A DNA stretch of 51,606 bases. Origin: an uncultured bacterium. Lineage in GTDB: Bacteria > UBP6 > UBA1177 > JAKLFG01. The notes under the pieces were generated by a model. It was not told where the DNA came from. It worked only from the letters and a program-made list of their open reading frames with translations, and searched no databases. Positions 8,358 to 16,743 of this stretch are shown one piece after another. The stretch lies in the NCBI GenBank assembly GCA_937871295.1, contig CALMRE010000167.1, positions 1 through 51,606 of the forward strand, written 5' to 3'. Position 1 is the first letter of the stretch. Each line of letters begins with the position of its first letter. A program made the translations under genes and the position numbers.

Positions 8358-10711
8358 CGCGACCGTATCAGCGACGCCGCCAGACGGCCGATATCTTCGA
8401 TGTTGTAGGGTTTCGGCAGGATGCCGACGAAACCGTAGCGTTCGTACTGCGCCGTCACCGGCGAATGGGAATAACCGGTCGATACCACCGCACGGACCTG
8501 CGGGTCCAACTTCTTGAGTTCGCCGATCGCCTCTTCGCCTCCCATGCCGCCCGGCACGGTAAGGTCGAGGATGACCAGATCGAAGGGGAGTCTTTCGGCC
8601 ATCGCGCGGCGATAGCGTTCAATCGCCTCGCGGCCGTCGGGAACGAGCACCGGATCATAGCCGAGATAGCGCAGCATCGACCCGAGCGTCTGGCGGATGA
8701 GTTCGTCGTCGTCCATCACCAGCACACGGCCGCTCCCGGTGCGAACCTCTTCCGCGCGGCTTTCGGAGAGCGGCGCCGCGTCGGCCTCGACCGGCAGGAA
8801 AACGGTGAAGGTGGTCCCCTGTCCGACGGTCGAATCGACCGTCACCACCCCGCCGTGACGCGAGAGTATCGAATAGGCGACCGCGAGCCCGAGCCCGGTG
8901 CCGTCCGGTTTGGTGGTGAAATAGGGGTCGAATATGTGCGCCAGATGTTCCGGCGCGATGCCGGGACCGGTATCGGCGACCGTCACGGCGATGTACTGGC
9001 CCGGCCCGAGCCGCCCCGCCATCTCGCCGCCCTGCGCGTTGCGGACCCGGAGCATCAGCGAACCGTTCCCCTTCATCGCCTGCACCGCGTTGATGAGGAG
9101 ATTGTTGAACAGTTGCGTCAACTGCCCCTCGTCGGCCGTGAGCACCCGCAGATCGTCGGCGAAAAGGATGTCGGCCTTGACGGCGCTTCCGGCGAGCGAG
9201 AACGATACGCATTCGTCGAGCACTTTGCGGATATCGACCGGGCGCCGGACCGGATGGCCCCCCTTGGCGAAGGTGAGCAGTTGCCCCGTCAGGTGCTTTG
9301 CCCGCAGGGTCGCCTGTTCCGCCTTCGCGAGTACCTCGTGCATCTTATGGCCCGGATCGACCAGATAGCGCGACAGGCTGATACTGCCGAGGATGCCGGT
9401 CAGGTAGTTGTTGAAATCGTGGGCGATGCCGCCGGCAAGAAGGCCGAGCGACTCGATGCGCTGGGAACGGCGCGTTTCCTCTTCATACTGCCGTTTGCGG
9501 GTGTTGTCGCGGAACACGAGCACCGCGCCGACGATGTTGCCGTCGCGGTCGCGTATGGGGGCGGCGCTGTCTTCGATGACCACCTCGCGGCCGTCCCGGG
9601 CAAGGAGCAGGGTGGCATCGGCAAGCGCCTCGACCTCTCCGCTCTCGAGAACCTTTCTGACCGGATCGATCGCCGTCTGGCGGGTGCGTTCATCGACGAT
9701 GCGGAACACCGCGTCGAGCGGCAGACCCGCCGCATCGGCATTGCGCCAGCCCGTTATCTGTTCGGCCGCCCCGTTGAGCAGTACGATATGTCCCCCGGTG
9801 TCGGTGGTGATGACCCCGTCGCCGATGCTCGCGAGCGTCACCGCGAGCCGCTCCTTCTCCTCGCTGATGGCCCGCTCGAACCGGCCGCGCTCCTCGATCA
9901 TCCGGTTGGCCGATTCGGCCAGCCGCGACAGTTCGCTGAAATAGAAACCGCCCGGCTCGATACGGATATTGCGCGTCGCCGCCCGCTCGAAGAAGGAAAG
10001 GAACGACGCGATGATCCGTTCGACCCGCTTGGACACGAACACGAAGGCGACATGCAGCAAAAGGACTATGAGGAACAGCGCCCCCAGAAAGACCGCGAGA
10101 TGGTGCCGCACTTTTTCCCAGAGCGCCTGCCGCTGCTGTTCGACCTCCTTTTCGATGTCGTCCAGATAGATACCCGCGCCGATCACCCAGCGCCACGAGG
10201 GGATCATTTCGACATAACTCAATTTGCGGTAGCGCTCCTTCCAGTCGCCGCGGTGCATGTCGTATTCAATGAAATCGCCCCCTTTGGTGACCGCTTCGGC
10301 GAACTTGCGGTACAGGCCGTCCATGTCGGAGTAGCCCGCCTTGAGGAGGTTCATGCCGCGGTCGGGACCCGCCAGCACCATGCCGTCCTCCTGCAGGATG
10401 AAGATATACCCGCCGTTGCCGAAGGTGATGCCGTTGGCCCAGTTTGCCATTTCCGTCTTGATGTCGGAACCGCAGTCGGGATGATAGTGCTGACCGAACT
10501 CGACAAAGCGGACGACGCGCTGGACCTCGCGTTTTATCTGCTCTTTGCGCAACTGGATGCTTTTTTCGCGGAATTCGACTGCGTCGCTTTTGTAGGCGGC
10601 GTAGTCCAGACCGACGGTATAGGCGCCGAGAATGATGGTGAAGACCATCATCGTGAGCATCACGCTCATGATGGTCATGCGGACGAAACTACGCTTGAGT
10701 TTGAATATCAT
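8354..10711 (-). CDS. hybrid sensor histidine kinase (Cache-HAMP-like-PAS-HisKA-HATPase-REC)
   Basis: This 785-residue membrane protein has an inner-membrane helix (about 12-34), a periplasmic sCache-type sensor (about 40-190, with GYIFILQEDGMVLAGP and WRWVIGAGIYL), a second helix (204-227), a linker, a PAS domain (290-405), a HisKA domain with phospho-acceptor His431 (GIAHDFNNYL), an HATPase domain (N-box around 537-541, DTGPG at 580-584, GTGLGLAV at 604-611) and a receiver domain with phospho-acceptor Asp716 (LVILDLTVPGG). Cache domains usually bind small organic ligands. No separate output regulator is next to it, so the partner is unknown. It has its own promoter (10740-10768) and is probably not part of the ars-hgc transcript. 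Confidence 0.93.
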   Translation of the reverse strand: MIFKLKRSFVRMTIMSVMLTMMVFTIILGAYTVGLDYAAYKSDAVEFREKSIQLRKEQIKREVQRVVRFVEFGQHYHPDCGSDIKTEMANWANGITFGNGGYIFILQEDGMVLAGPDRGMNLLKAGYSDMDGLYRKFAEAVTKGGDFIEYDMHRGDWKERYRKLSYVEMIPSWRWVIGAGIYLDDIEKEVEQQRQALWEKVRHHLAVFLGALFLIVLLLHVAFVFVSKRVERIIASFLSFFERAATRNIRIEPGGFYFSELSRLAESANRMIEERGRFERAISEEKERLAVTLASIGDGVITTDTGGHIVLLNGAAEQITGWRNADAAGLPLDAVFRIVDERTRQTAIDPVRKVLESGEVEALADATLLLARDGREVVIEDSAAPIRDRDGNIVGAVLVFRDNTRKRQYEEETRRSQRIESLGLLAGGIAHDFNNYLTGILGSISLSRYLVDPGHKMHEVLAKAEQATLRAKHLTGQLLTFAKGGHPVRRPVDIRKVLDECVSFSLAGSAVKADILFADDLRVLTADEGQLTQLFNNLLINAVQAMKGNGSLMLRVRNAQGGEMAGRLGPGQYIAVTVADTGPGIAPEHLAHIFDPYFTTKPDGTGLGLAVAYSILSRHGGVVTVDSTVGQGTTFTVFLPVEADAAPLSESRAEEVRTGSGRVLVMDDDELIRQTLGSMLRYLGYDPVLVPDGREAIERYRRAMAERLPFDLVILDLTVPGGMGGEEAIGELKKLDPQVRAVVSTGYSHSPVTAQYERYGFVGILPKPYNIEDIGRLAASLIRSR

Positions 10712-10739
10712 CCGTCCTTCCCGTTTACCGGTACGGCGA

Positions 10740-10768
10740 AGTATAGCCGGAAGCGCTTTTTATTGCAA
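10740..10768 (-). promoter_or_regulatory. promoter of the hybrid kinase gene
   Basis: Minus strand: TTGCAA (10768-10763), 17 bases, TATACT (10745-10740). It lies between hgcB and the kinase start at 10711. Confidence 0.65.
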
Positions 10769-10792
10769 CTGATTTTTGAGGGATGCCTTTCC

Positions 10793-11056
10793 CTAGCCGC
10801 AGCAGGCCTCTTTGCCGGAGATACGCGACCGGATGAGGGCGTAGGCGCAACCGACACCGGCGTTGACCGCTATCGCCTCGACCGGACAGTTCTTTTGGCA
10901 CGCGCCGCACTCCATGCAGGCGCCGCGATCGACCATGACCGCCTTCCGGTCGGTCACCGCGAACACCCGGTGCGGGCAGACCTCGGCGCACCGGCCGCAG
11001 CCGATGCATTTCTCCGCATCGAGTTTCAGCGTCACCACCGACTCCAGATATCTCAT
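10793..11056 (-). CDS. hgcB: mercury methylation ferredoxin HgcB
   Basis: HgcB is a small 2[4Fe-4S] ferredoxin that feeds electrons to the corrinoid of HgcA so that it can methylate Hg(II). The 87-residue product has both cluster motifs (CIGCGRCAEVCP from residue 17 and CMECGACQKNCP from 47). It also has the features that set HgcB apart from ordinary ferredoxins: the extra lone Cys70 after the second motif (NAGVGC) and the Cys pair at the very C-terminus (Cys85-Cys86 in EACCG). The ATG at 11056 overlaps the hgcA stop codon as ATGA, which matches the tight pairing known for these genes. A longer in-frame opening inside hgcA is a shadow. No clear terminator follows, and the kinase gene 81 bases on has its own promoter. 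Confidence 0.93.
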   Translation of the reverse strand: MRYLESVVTLKLDAEKCIGCGRCAEVCPHRVFAVTDRKAVMVDRGACMECGACQKNCPVEAIAVNAGVGCAYALIRSRISGKEACCG

Positions 11057-12081
11057 GAGAGCCACCCCCGCGCCATATCGACGATGTAGAGAATAACGCC
11101 GACCGCGAACCAGATGATCAGCAGCCACGTGTAGCGCCGTATCTCCTCCTTCACCCCCGACGGCGAGGTGAAGGCGGTCGAACCGGTGAAGTTGAAGACA
11201 AGGAACGCCACGACCGGCGGCAGGAGCGTCAGGTGGCGCGCCGCCGTGATGAGGTCGGCCGGGAAGAGGGCGATCATGAGAAGCGCCCACAGCACACCGC
11301 CCGCCAGCCCCTTGAGGACGAACGACCGGAACGGGAAGAGCGGCAACGCCAGCGGCACGACGACCGCCCCCATGAGGACCGCGCCGATAAGCGGCACGAC
11401 GGCGGCCCAGAACGGCGCGGCGTGAAGCGCCCAGAGCCACACCCCCGCCGCGAACGCCGCGAGGAGTATCCGCCACGACAGGACCAGTTCTATCGGCACG
11501 ACGGCGACCCGGTCGCCGATACCGAAACGGACGCGCCGCATATCGTCATTCGCCCGCATATCGGCGGCGAGGAATCCTTTCAGGTCCGCTATCCGGACCG
11601 GGCCGTAGACCACATCGAAGCCGGTGAGTTGTTTGACGTGGTGGGCCGAAACGCCCGGCGCGCCCAGTTGCGGCACGATGAGGCGGCGATGCTTCACGAT
11701 CTTATCAAGACGCGCTTCTTTCACCATCCGCGCTATCTCGCCGGTCCCGAAGGTCCCCTTCCCCGCCGCGCACCAGACATTGATGCCGCGCGTATCGAGG
11801 ACCAGCACCCAGAGATCGAGCCCGGCGCAGGCGGCGCGGACCATGTCGACCGTGAGTGTGTAGTTGGCGGTCACGATGACCGGGCTTTCGGGGGTCGGTG
11901 AGCCGATGCGGTAGAGCGCCGGTTCGGTACGGTACTGCCGCCTGCGCCAGCCGAACCGGACGAGTATGTTCCCGATACGGTCGCCGCACGAAAGCGTTGT
12001 CGGCAAGCGCTGCGGATCGCCGGGGATCGTGATGGCGGCCGGAGAAAATATCGGAGAACCTTGTTGGGGGGACAATACCAT
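11053..12081 (-). CDS. hgcA: mercury methylation corrinoid protein HgcA
   Basis: HgcA carries the methyl-cobamide that methylates inorganic mercury. The 342-residue product shows the family hallmark, the cap-helix motif NVWCAAGK at 101-108, where Cys104 is the predicted lower cobalt ligand. It is followed by GTFGT. The N-terminal soluble corrinoid-binding domain runs to about 190. The C-terminal half has about five membrane helices (roughly 195-340) and a conserved loop (FNFTGSTAFTSPSGVKEEI). The ATG at 12081 is chosen because GGGAGGA is 4-6 bases before it; an upstream in-frame start would lie in acr3. The acr3 stop is only 10 bases upstream, so hgcA looks like the eighth gene of the arsenic operon. 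This predicts that the organism can make methylmercury, if anaerobic and supplied with cobamide. Confidence 0.94.
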   Translation of the reverse strand: MVLSPQQGSPIFSPAAITIPGDPQRLPTTLSCGDRIGNILVRFGWRRRQYRTEPALYRIGSPTPESPVIVTANYTLTVDMVRAACAGLDLWVLVLDTRGINVWCAAGKGTFGTGEIARMVKEARLDKIVKHRRLIVPQLGAPGVSAHHVKQLTGFDVVYGPVRIADLKGFLAADMRANDDMRRVRFGIGDRVAVVPIELVLSWRILLAAFAAGVWLWALHAAPFWAAVVPLIGAVLMGAVVVPLALPLFPFRSFVLKGLAGGVLWALLMIALFPADLITAARHLTLLPPVVAFLVFNFTGSTAFTSPSGVKEEIRRYTWLLIIWFAVGVILYIVDMARGWLS

Positions 12082-12091
12082 CGTTCCTCCC

Positions 12092-13153
12092 TCACCCGGC
12101 CGCAGGGAACCAGTGGCGGGTGCGGTTGGCGATCCGGACAAGCGTCAGCATCACCGGCACCTCGACGAGCACCCCGACGATGGTGGCGAGCGCCACCGGC
12201 GAGGTAGGACCGAAGAGCGATATCGCGACCGCGACCGACAGTTCGAAGAAGTTGGACGCCCCGATCATCCCGGCGGGAGCGGCGATGTTGTGGCAGAGTT
12301 TCAAGGCGCGGCACGGAAGATAACTGACGAAGAAGATGAGGAAGGTCTGGATGGTGAGCGGTATCGCGATGAGGAGGATGTGCAGGGGGTTGTTGAGGAT
12401 GACATCACCTTGGAACGAGAAGATGATGACGAGCGTGAGGAGCAGTCCGCCGATCGTCACATTATTGAACTTGGTGATGAATTTTGTGTTGAAATACTCT
12501 TCGCCCCGGCTTTTGATCACCACCTTGCGGGTGAAACTGCCCCCCGCGAGCGGGATGACGACGAACAGAAAGACTGAGAGCAGTAAGGTGTCCCACGGAA
12601 TGGTCACACCGCTGATTCCCAGAAGGAACGCAACGATAGGCGTGAAGGCGATGAGTATGATGAGATCGTTGGTCGCCACCTGCACCACCGTATAGGCGGG
12701 GTTGCCCTTCGTCAGATGGCTCCAGACAAAGACCATCGCGGTACAGGGTGCCGCGCCGAGCAGTATCGCGCCGGCCAGATAATCCTTTGCCAGTTCGGGG
12801 GAAATAAGTGATTGGAACACCACGAAAAAGAAGAACCACGCAATGGCATACATCGTGAAGGGCTTGATGAGCCAGTTGGCGATCCAAGTGACGAACAGCC
12901 CCTTCGGGTTCTTCCCGACATCCTTGATGCTCGCGAAATCGACCTTCATCATCATCGGGTATATCATCAGCCAGATAAGGATCGCGATGGGAATGGAGAC
13001 CTTCGCATACTCGAACCGGCCGAGGAAGGCGGGGATCGCGGGGGCGAATTTCCCGATGAGCACCCCGGCCACCATGCACAGAACGACCCACACGGTCAGG
13101 TACTTTTCAAAAAAACCGATGCCGCCGGTCGCGGTCTTTTGTTCGGCGCTCAT
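12092..13153 (-). CDS. acr3: arsenite efflux permease, ACR3 family
   Basis: The 353-residue, roughly ten-helix membrane protein exports arsenite. It is assigned to ACR3 (bile acid:sodium symporter superfamily) rather than ArsB by its length and by motifs: IWLMIYPMMMKVDF, the conserved AAPCTAMVFVWSHL with essential-type Cys137, and GASNFFELSVA near 290. The start follows a good GGAGGT. It lies 13 bases after arsC and 10 bases before hgcA. Arsenate reduction by ArsC supplies its substrate, so the two form a working detoxification pair. Co-transcription with hgcA makes arsenic-responsive expression of mercury methylation likely. Confidence 0.95.
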   Translation of the reverse strand: MSAEQKTATGGIGFFEKYLTVWVVLCMVAGVLIGKFAPAIPAFLGRFEYAKVSIPIAILIWLMIYPMMMKVDFASIKDVGKNPKGLFVTWIANWLIKPFTMYAIAWFFFFVVFQSLISPELAKDYLAGAILLGAAPCTAMVFVWSHLTKGNPAYTVVQVATNDLIILIAFTPIVAFLLGISGVTIPWDTLLLSVFLFVVIPLAGGSFTRKVVIKSRGEEYFNTKFITKFNNVTIGGLLLTLVIIFSFQGDVILNNPLHILLIAIPLTIQTFLIFFVSYLPCRALKLCHNIAAPAGMIGASNFFELSVAVAISLFGPTSPVALATIVGVLVEVPVMLTLVRIANRTRHWFPAAG

Positions 13154-13166
13154 GATTGACCTCCGT

Positions 13167-13601
13167 TCAGAGGGCGTTCCGTTGGGACGCCCCTACAAAA
13201 AGGATTATTTTTTGTTTTATCGCGTCGCGCACGGCGATGGTCGCCGCCAGTTTCTCCTCGAACGATCCGGTGAGCGCCGATGGATCGGGAAAACCGAAAT
13301 GGAGCCGCTGTCCGGTACCGGGGACGAAGGGACACCGCTCGGCCGCCGTTTCGTCGCAGACGGTAATGAGGTGGTCGAACTTCTCGCCCCGGTCGATGAA
13401 CTCCTCGACCGCTTTTACGCGGTTGGCCGAGATATCGATGCCGTCCAAGCGCATCGCCTCGACAACGACCGGATTGAGTTTCCCCGGCTCGATACCGGCG
13501 CTACGGGCCTCGAAGCGACCGCCGCCCAGCACGTTGAGGTACGCCTCGGCCATCTGCGAGCGGGCCGAGTTGTGGATACAGACGAACAGTACGCGGATCA
13601 T
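13167..13601 (-). CDS. arsC: arsenate reductase, thioredoxin-coupled (LMW-phosphatase type)
   Basis: The enzyme reduces arsenate to arsenite with electrons from thioredoxin. The 144-residue product has the P-loop CIHNSARS (Cys8 to Ser15), the DP pair of low-molecular-weight phosphatase folds (FPDPSAL) and the two further redox cysteines Cys82 and Cys90 (VCDE, ERCPF) that relay the disulfide in this class. Two adjacent ATGs occur; the second (13601) has the better distance from GGAGGG. The last nine or so codons, including the stop region, are derived from a palindromic repeat (13172-13196), so the normal C-terminus seems to have been replaced. It sits between the ArsP-like permease and acr3 in the ars operon. 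Confidence 0.95.
   Translation of the reverse strand: MIRVLFVCIHNSARSQMAEAYLNVLGGGRFEARSAGIEPGKLNPVVVEAMRLDGIDISANRVKAVEEFIDRGEKFDHLITVCDETAAERCPFVPGTGQRLHFGFPDPSALTGSFEEKLAATIAVRDAIKQKIILFVGASQRNAL
13172..13196. repeat. small palindromic repeat, copy 1
   Basis: A hairpin with 9-bp arms (13172-13180 and 13184-13192, one G-T pair) and a 3-base loop is followed by CTAC. The same layout recurs at 18743-18765. It forms the last codons of arsC. Confidence 0.5.
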
Positions 13602-13610
13602 CATGCCCTC

Positions 13611-14906
13611 CTAGAAAAGTGCGCCGTAGGCCATGCCGGTGATGGTCGCCATCACGATGACGAGCGATACGAATACCGCGGTCATCTTCGTGCCGATGAC
13701 CGTGCGGATGACGAGCATATTGGGGAGCGACAGCGCCGGACCGGCAAGGAGCAGGGCAAGCGCCGGGCCTTTTCCCATACCGCTTCCCATGAGCCCCTGC
13801 ACGATGGGAACCTCGGTCAGCGTTGCGAAATACATGAAAGCGCCGACCACCGAAGCGAAGAAGTTCGAGAACAGCGAGTTACCGCCGACCAGTCCCGCGA
13901 CCCATTCATTCGGAATTATCCCTTCGTTCCCCGGCCGCCCGAGCAGAAATCCGGCGACGAAGACCCCCATGAGGAGGAGCGGCAGTATCTGTTTGGCGAA
14001 GCCCCACGAAGCCGACATCCACGAGCCATTCTCCTCGTCGGCGCTCGATGCCGACCACATCATGCCGAGAAAGCCGGCGGAGAAGGCAAAGAGCGGCTCA
14101 TGGGGAAGGAGGATCGCGAAGATCGCGGAAACAACGCCGGTCGCGACGATCTTCCACGGCTTATGCGCATACCAGACGACCAGCACGACACCGAACAGAA
14201 GCGCGGCGACGGCGGTGACGATCCACTTCACCTGAAAGATCGACCACCAGAGACCCTCCTGCACATCGGGTTTACCCCAGTTGGCAAAAACCAGTATCGC
14301 TACCATGAAAAAGAAATAGATGATGGTCTGGTAGAGTGGACGCCCTGCCTCTTCGGGCGGCAGTTGTATCCCGGCGGTGCGCGCCTCCTCCTCCTTGCGG
14401 AAGATGAGCGCCATGATAAGGCCGATGACGACCGAGAAGAGGATCGCCCCGACCGCGCGGGCAAGCCCGATCTCGAAGCCGAGGATACGGGCCGTGAGGA
14501 TGATGGAAAGAACGCTGATCGCCGGGCCGGAGTAGAGGAACGCGACGGCGGGACCGAGTCCCGCGCCGCGCTTGTAGATGCCGGCGAAAAGCGGCAGTAT
14601 CGTGCAGGAGCAGACGGCGAGAATGGTGCCCGATATCGACGCGACGAGGTAGGCGACCCATTTTTTCGCCCCCGCGCCGAGGTACTTCATCACCGCGTTC
14701 TGCGACACGAAGACCCCGATGGCCCCGGCGATGAAAAAGGCGGGGACGAGACACAGGAGGACATGTTCCTGCGCATACCATTTCACCAGTTCGAGCGCCT
14801 CGGTGATGGCGTTATCGAACCGGTGTACGCCGACCGGCAGGAAAAAGGCGGCGAAAAACACCGCAATGATGATGCCGAGCGGTTTTATCTCTTCTTTCCA
14901 GTTCAT
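13611..14906 (-). CDS. DUF318 permease, ArsP-like (organoarsenical efflux)
   Basis: The 431-residue protein has about ten membrane helices and belongs to the DUF318/COG0701 permease family. It keeps the family cysteine block (LAVCSCTILPLFAGIYKRGAG) and a second repeat-like half with LTEVPIVQGLM. Members inside ars operons (ArsP) export trivalent methylated or aromatic arsenicals; other members move different metals. The location between arsG-like and arsC genes supports the arsenic role. The start has AAGGAGT about ten bases upstream. A link to methyl-metal chemistry is tempting because hgcAB lies in the same operon, but that is inference. Confidence is high for the family and moderate for the substrate. 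Confidence 0.85.
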   Translation of the reverse strand: MNWKEEIKPLGIIIAVFFAAFFLPVGVHRFDNAITEALELVKWYAQEHVLLCLVPAFFIAGAIGVFVSQNAVMKYLGAGAKKWVAYLVASISGTILAVCSCTILPLFAGIYKRGAGLGPAVAFLYSGPAISVLSIILTARILGFEIGLARAVGAILFSVVIGLIMALIFRKEEEARTAGIQLPPEEAGRPLYQTIIYFFFMVAILVFANWGKPDVQEGLWWSIFQVKWIVTAVAALLFGVVLVVWYAHKPWKIVATGVVSAIFAILLPHEPLFAFSAGFLGMMWSASSADEENGSWMSASWGFAKQILPLLLMGVFVAGFLLGRPGNEGIIPNEWVAGLVGGNSLFSNFFASVVGAFMYFATLTEVPIVQGLMGSGMGKGPALALLLAGPALSLPNMLVIRTVIGTKMTAVFVSLVIVMATITGMAYGALF

Positions 14907-14921
14907 GGTATATCCGACTCC

Positions 14922-15599
14922 TTAAATAAACTGTATGCCGAACACATGGACGATGGTCAGGTAGACGCCGACCACGATGATGATGACGCCGAAGGCTATC
15001 CGTATCGGTTTTTCCCAGCGGGTGACGGCGTTGAAGGCGGTCGCGAGCGCCGTACTGCCCAGCGACAGGGCGACGGCGAAGGCGATGACCGGCACCGCCG
15101 TCCCGATGCCGTAGATGAGCGGCAGGGCGACCGGCGATGACTGCTGTATCGCCAGCGGTATGAGCGATCCGAAAAAGAGCGCCGCCGAAACGGGGCAGAG
15201 GGCGAGGGCGAACAGGAAGCCCATCAGCACCGCGCCGGCAAGGCCAAATTTGGAGAAATCGCGCTGGGTCTTGTTCCCGGGAAGGTTCACCGAGATAAGT
15301 TCGACGAGGAACAGCCCGACGATGATGAGAAGCGGGCCCAAGAGTTTCGGCATATAGATCTGGAGCCAGATCGACACCTTCGGTATCGAAAGGAGGCTCT
15401 GCACCACGATGAAGGCGATCGCCACATAGGCGACCATCCGGCCGATGGTGTAGAGGGCCGCAGATAGAAAGACCGACCGTTTATCGCCGAGGGTCCGCGA
15501 GATGTAGGACACCGCCGCGATGTTGGTGGCGAGCGGACAGGGGCTTACCGAGGTAAGGATGCCGAGCCACAATGCCCCGATGATGGCCGCAACGGTCAT
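14922..15599 (-). CDS. ArsG-like efflux permease (CcdA/DsbD superfamily)
   Basis: The 225-residue, six-helix protein resembles the CcdA/DsbD membrane core, with a Cys-Pro in each half (TSVSPCPLATNIAAV and ALCPVSAALFFG). In the arsEFG group of genes, such a protein (ArsG) is reported to export aromatic arsenicals formed after nitro-group reduction. It starts in ATGA overlapping the end of the ArsF-like gene, so the two are translationally coupled. The alternative reading is a true CcdA that passes electrons to the periplasmic ArsF-like thioredoxin-fold protein; the sequence alone does not separate the two. The surrounding operon favours an arsenic role. Confidence 0.8.
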   Translation of the reverse strand: MTVAAIIGALWLGILTSVSPCPLATNIAAVSYISRTLGDKRSVFLSAALYTIGRMVAYVAIAFIVVQSLLSIPKVSIWLQIYMPKLLGPLLIIVGLFLVELISVNLPGNKTQRDFSKFGLAGAVLMGFLFALALCPVSAALFFGSLIPLAIQQSSPVALPLIYGIGTAVPVIAFAVALSLGSTALATAFNAVTRWEKPIRIAFGVIIIVVGVYLTIVHVFGIQFI

Positions 15600-16087
15600 A
15601 ACCCGTTCTCCGCGCGGAACTTCTTTATCTCGTCGGCAATATAGAGTTTGAAGCGCATCTCGTCGCGCTTGAGGTCCCATACCTCATCGAGATTCTTCCA
15701 TTTCACCTCTTTTCCGCCCTTCGCCGCCGAGAGGATGACCTGCTTGGTGTAGAGTTTGTAGTCATCGATGAAGTGCTCATTGGCCGGTTCTTCGTAGTTC
15801 ACCATACTCCACCGGATGGCTCCGCTCTTCAGTTCGGCCGCGAACTGTTCGTTCACCGCCTCTCTGGTCAGCCGCTCGATGGTGAGGCAGGAATGACAGC
15901 GGAACGAGGTGTGGAAATAGTAGACGGTCAGTGAGCCGCCGGGAATTCCCGCCTCTTTCTTCACCTCGGCCGCCGGAGCGACCGGGGCCGTCTCTTTCGC
16001 CGGAGCGCCGCCGCCGATGACGGCATACACGATCCCCGCCGCCGCGAACAGAACCAGCAGTATCGTCACGATCTTCTTTGCGTTCAT
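15596..16087 (-). CDS. ArsF-like thioredoxin-fold protein
   Basis: The 163-residue protein has an N-terminal membrane helix or signal anchor (about 6-25), a short Ala/Pro linker and a thioredoxin-like domain. That domain contains VYYFHTSFRCHSCLTIE, i.e. a CHSC redox site, and FIDDYKLYTKQVIL. This pattern matches the ArsF family, described as a subunit of nitrophenyl-arsenical reduction. The active site faces the periplasm if the helix is an anchor. An upstream in-frame TTG at 16102 is possible, but the ATG at 16087 with AGGAGG is more natural. It is coupled to the permease by ATGA and follows the small thioredoxin-like gene by 11 bases. The three together resemble arsEFG. Confidence 0.78.
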   Translation of the reverse strand: MNAKKIVTILLVLFAAAGIVYAVIGGGAPAKETAPVAPAAEVKKEAGIPGGSLTVYYFHTSFRCHSCLTIERLTREAVNEQFAAELKSGAIRWSMVNYEEPANEHFIDDYKLYTKQVILSAAKGGKEVKWKNLDEVWDLKRDEMRFKLYIADEIKKFRAENGL

Positions 16088-16098
16088 CGCCTCCTTCC

Positions 16099-16332
16099 TC
16101 AAGCCAGAAGTTTCTTTATCTCGGCGATCGGCGGCACCTTTCCCGCCAGTTTTACCACGCCGTCCACCACCAGCGCCGGTGTGGACATGACGCCGAAGCC
16201 GACGATCTCATTGATGTCGGTCACCTTGATCAGTTCGTACTCAATGCCGAGTTCCTGTGCCGCCGTCTCGGTCATTTGCGCCAGTTGTTTGCACTTGGGA
16301 CAGCCGGTCCCGAGTATCTGCAGTTTCATCAT
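16099..16332 (-). CDS. small thioredoxin-like protein (TM0996/MTH895 glutaredoxin-like family)
   Basis: The 77-residue cytoplasmic protein is a minimal thioredoxin fold with redox site CPKC (KLQILGTGCPKCKQL) and the cis-proline turn MSTPALVVDG. Such proteins accompany CcdA-like permeases and ars genes. Here it is first after arsR and probably corresponds to the ArsE position of arsEFG, or supplies electrons to ArsC. The start was set at the first of two adjacent ATGs, with GGAGGAG six bases upstream. Spacing to its neighbours is short (20 bases after arsR, 11 before arsF-like). Confidence 0.85.
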   Translation of the reverse strand: MMKLQILGTGCPKCKQLAQMTETAAQELGIEYELIKVTDINEIVGFGVMSTPALVVDGVVKLAGKVPPIAEIKKLLA

Positions 16333-16352
16333 CGTCTCCTCCCTCCGGGGTG

Positions 16353-16709
16353 TTAGGTACACTTACACAGCGGCTTGTTTCCCTTGCGGGCAAGCCACGA
16401 ATCCAGTTTCTTTTTCAGCGCGGCGTAGGGTTTCGAGTCGAAGTGTGTCTGTATGCTTTTCACGATACCCGCCTCCAGCGGCGGCAGATCGGACGAAATG
16501 CGGTAGTAGACCCAGACCGCCTCGCGCCGGTCCTCAAGGATACCCGCCTGCGTCAGATAGCGCAGATGGCGCGACGCTTTCGACTGGGTAAGTTCCAGCA
16601 CCGTCAGGATGTCGCAGACGCACAACTCCTCGCGCCACGACAAAAGCGCGAGGATCGCAAGCCGCGTATCGTCGGCCAGCGCCTTAAAAAATCTCGCTTC
16701 TTTCTTCAC
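16353..16709 (-). CDS. arsR: ArsR-family metalloregulator
   Basis: A winged-helix repressor that leaves DNA when arsenite or antimonite binds. The product (118 residues from the GTG at 16709) has the As(III)-site motif ELCVCDI with Cys30 and Cys32, the recognition helix region TQSKASRHLRYL and a C-terminal CKC that may add metal ligands. The GTG is preferred because GAGGAG lies 7 bases upstream. An ATG at 16724 and a TTG at 16727 are in frame, but the ATG would leave no room for a ribosome site and falls in the operator. As first gene of the nine-gene run it should control the whole unit including hgcAB, via the operator at 16724-16743. Confidence 0.93.
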   Translation of the reverse strand: MKKEARFFKALADDTRLAILALLSWREELCVCDILTVLELTQSKASRHLRYLTQAGILEDRREAVWVYYRISSDLPPLEAGIVKSIQTHFDSKPYAALKKKLDSWLARKGNKPLCKCT

Positions 16710-16723
16710 GGAACGACTCCTCA

Positions 16724-16743
16724 TCAAATAACCGCTTATGCGA
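16724..16743 (-). promoter_or_regulatory. ArsR-type operator
   Basis: Imperfect inverted repeat on the minus strand: TCGCATAA-GCGG-TTATTTGA (arms match at 6 of 8 positions). The ATAA/TTAT core is typical of ArsR/SmtB sites. It starts at the edge of the -10 element and reaches the start region of arsR, as expected for autoregulation. Confidence 0.6.

Noticed and set aside
8249-11089. A 946-codon plus-strand open frame
   Set aside because: It mirrors the sensor kinase and hgcB on the other strand, has low-complexity His/Arg/Asp-rich content and no domain; GC-rich antisense shadow.
12843-15140. A 765-codon plus-strand open frame opposite acr3, arsC and the ArsP-like gene
   Set aside because: It spans three clearly real minus-strand genes and has a charged, domain-free composition.
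14922-15599. Annotation as a plain cytochrome c biogenesis protein CcdA
   Set aside because: The fold fits, but the operon (arsR, ArsF-like, ArsP-like, arsC, acr3) makes the ArsG-type role more likely; kept as an alternative only.
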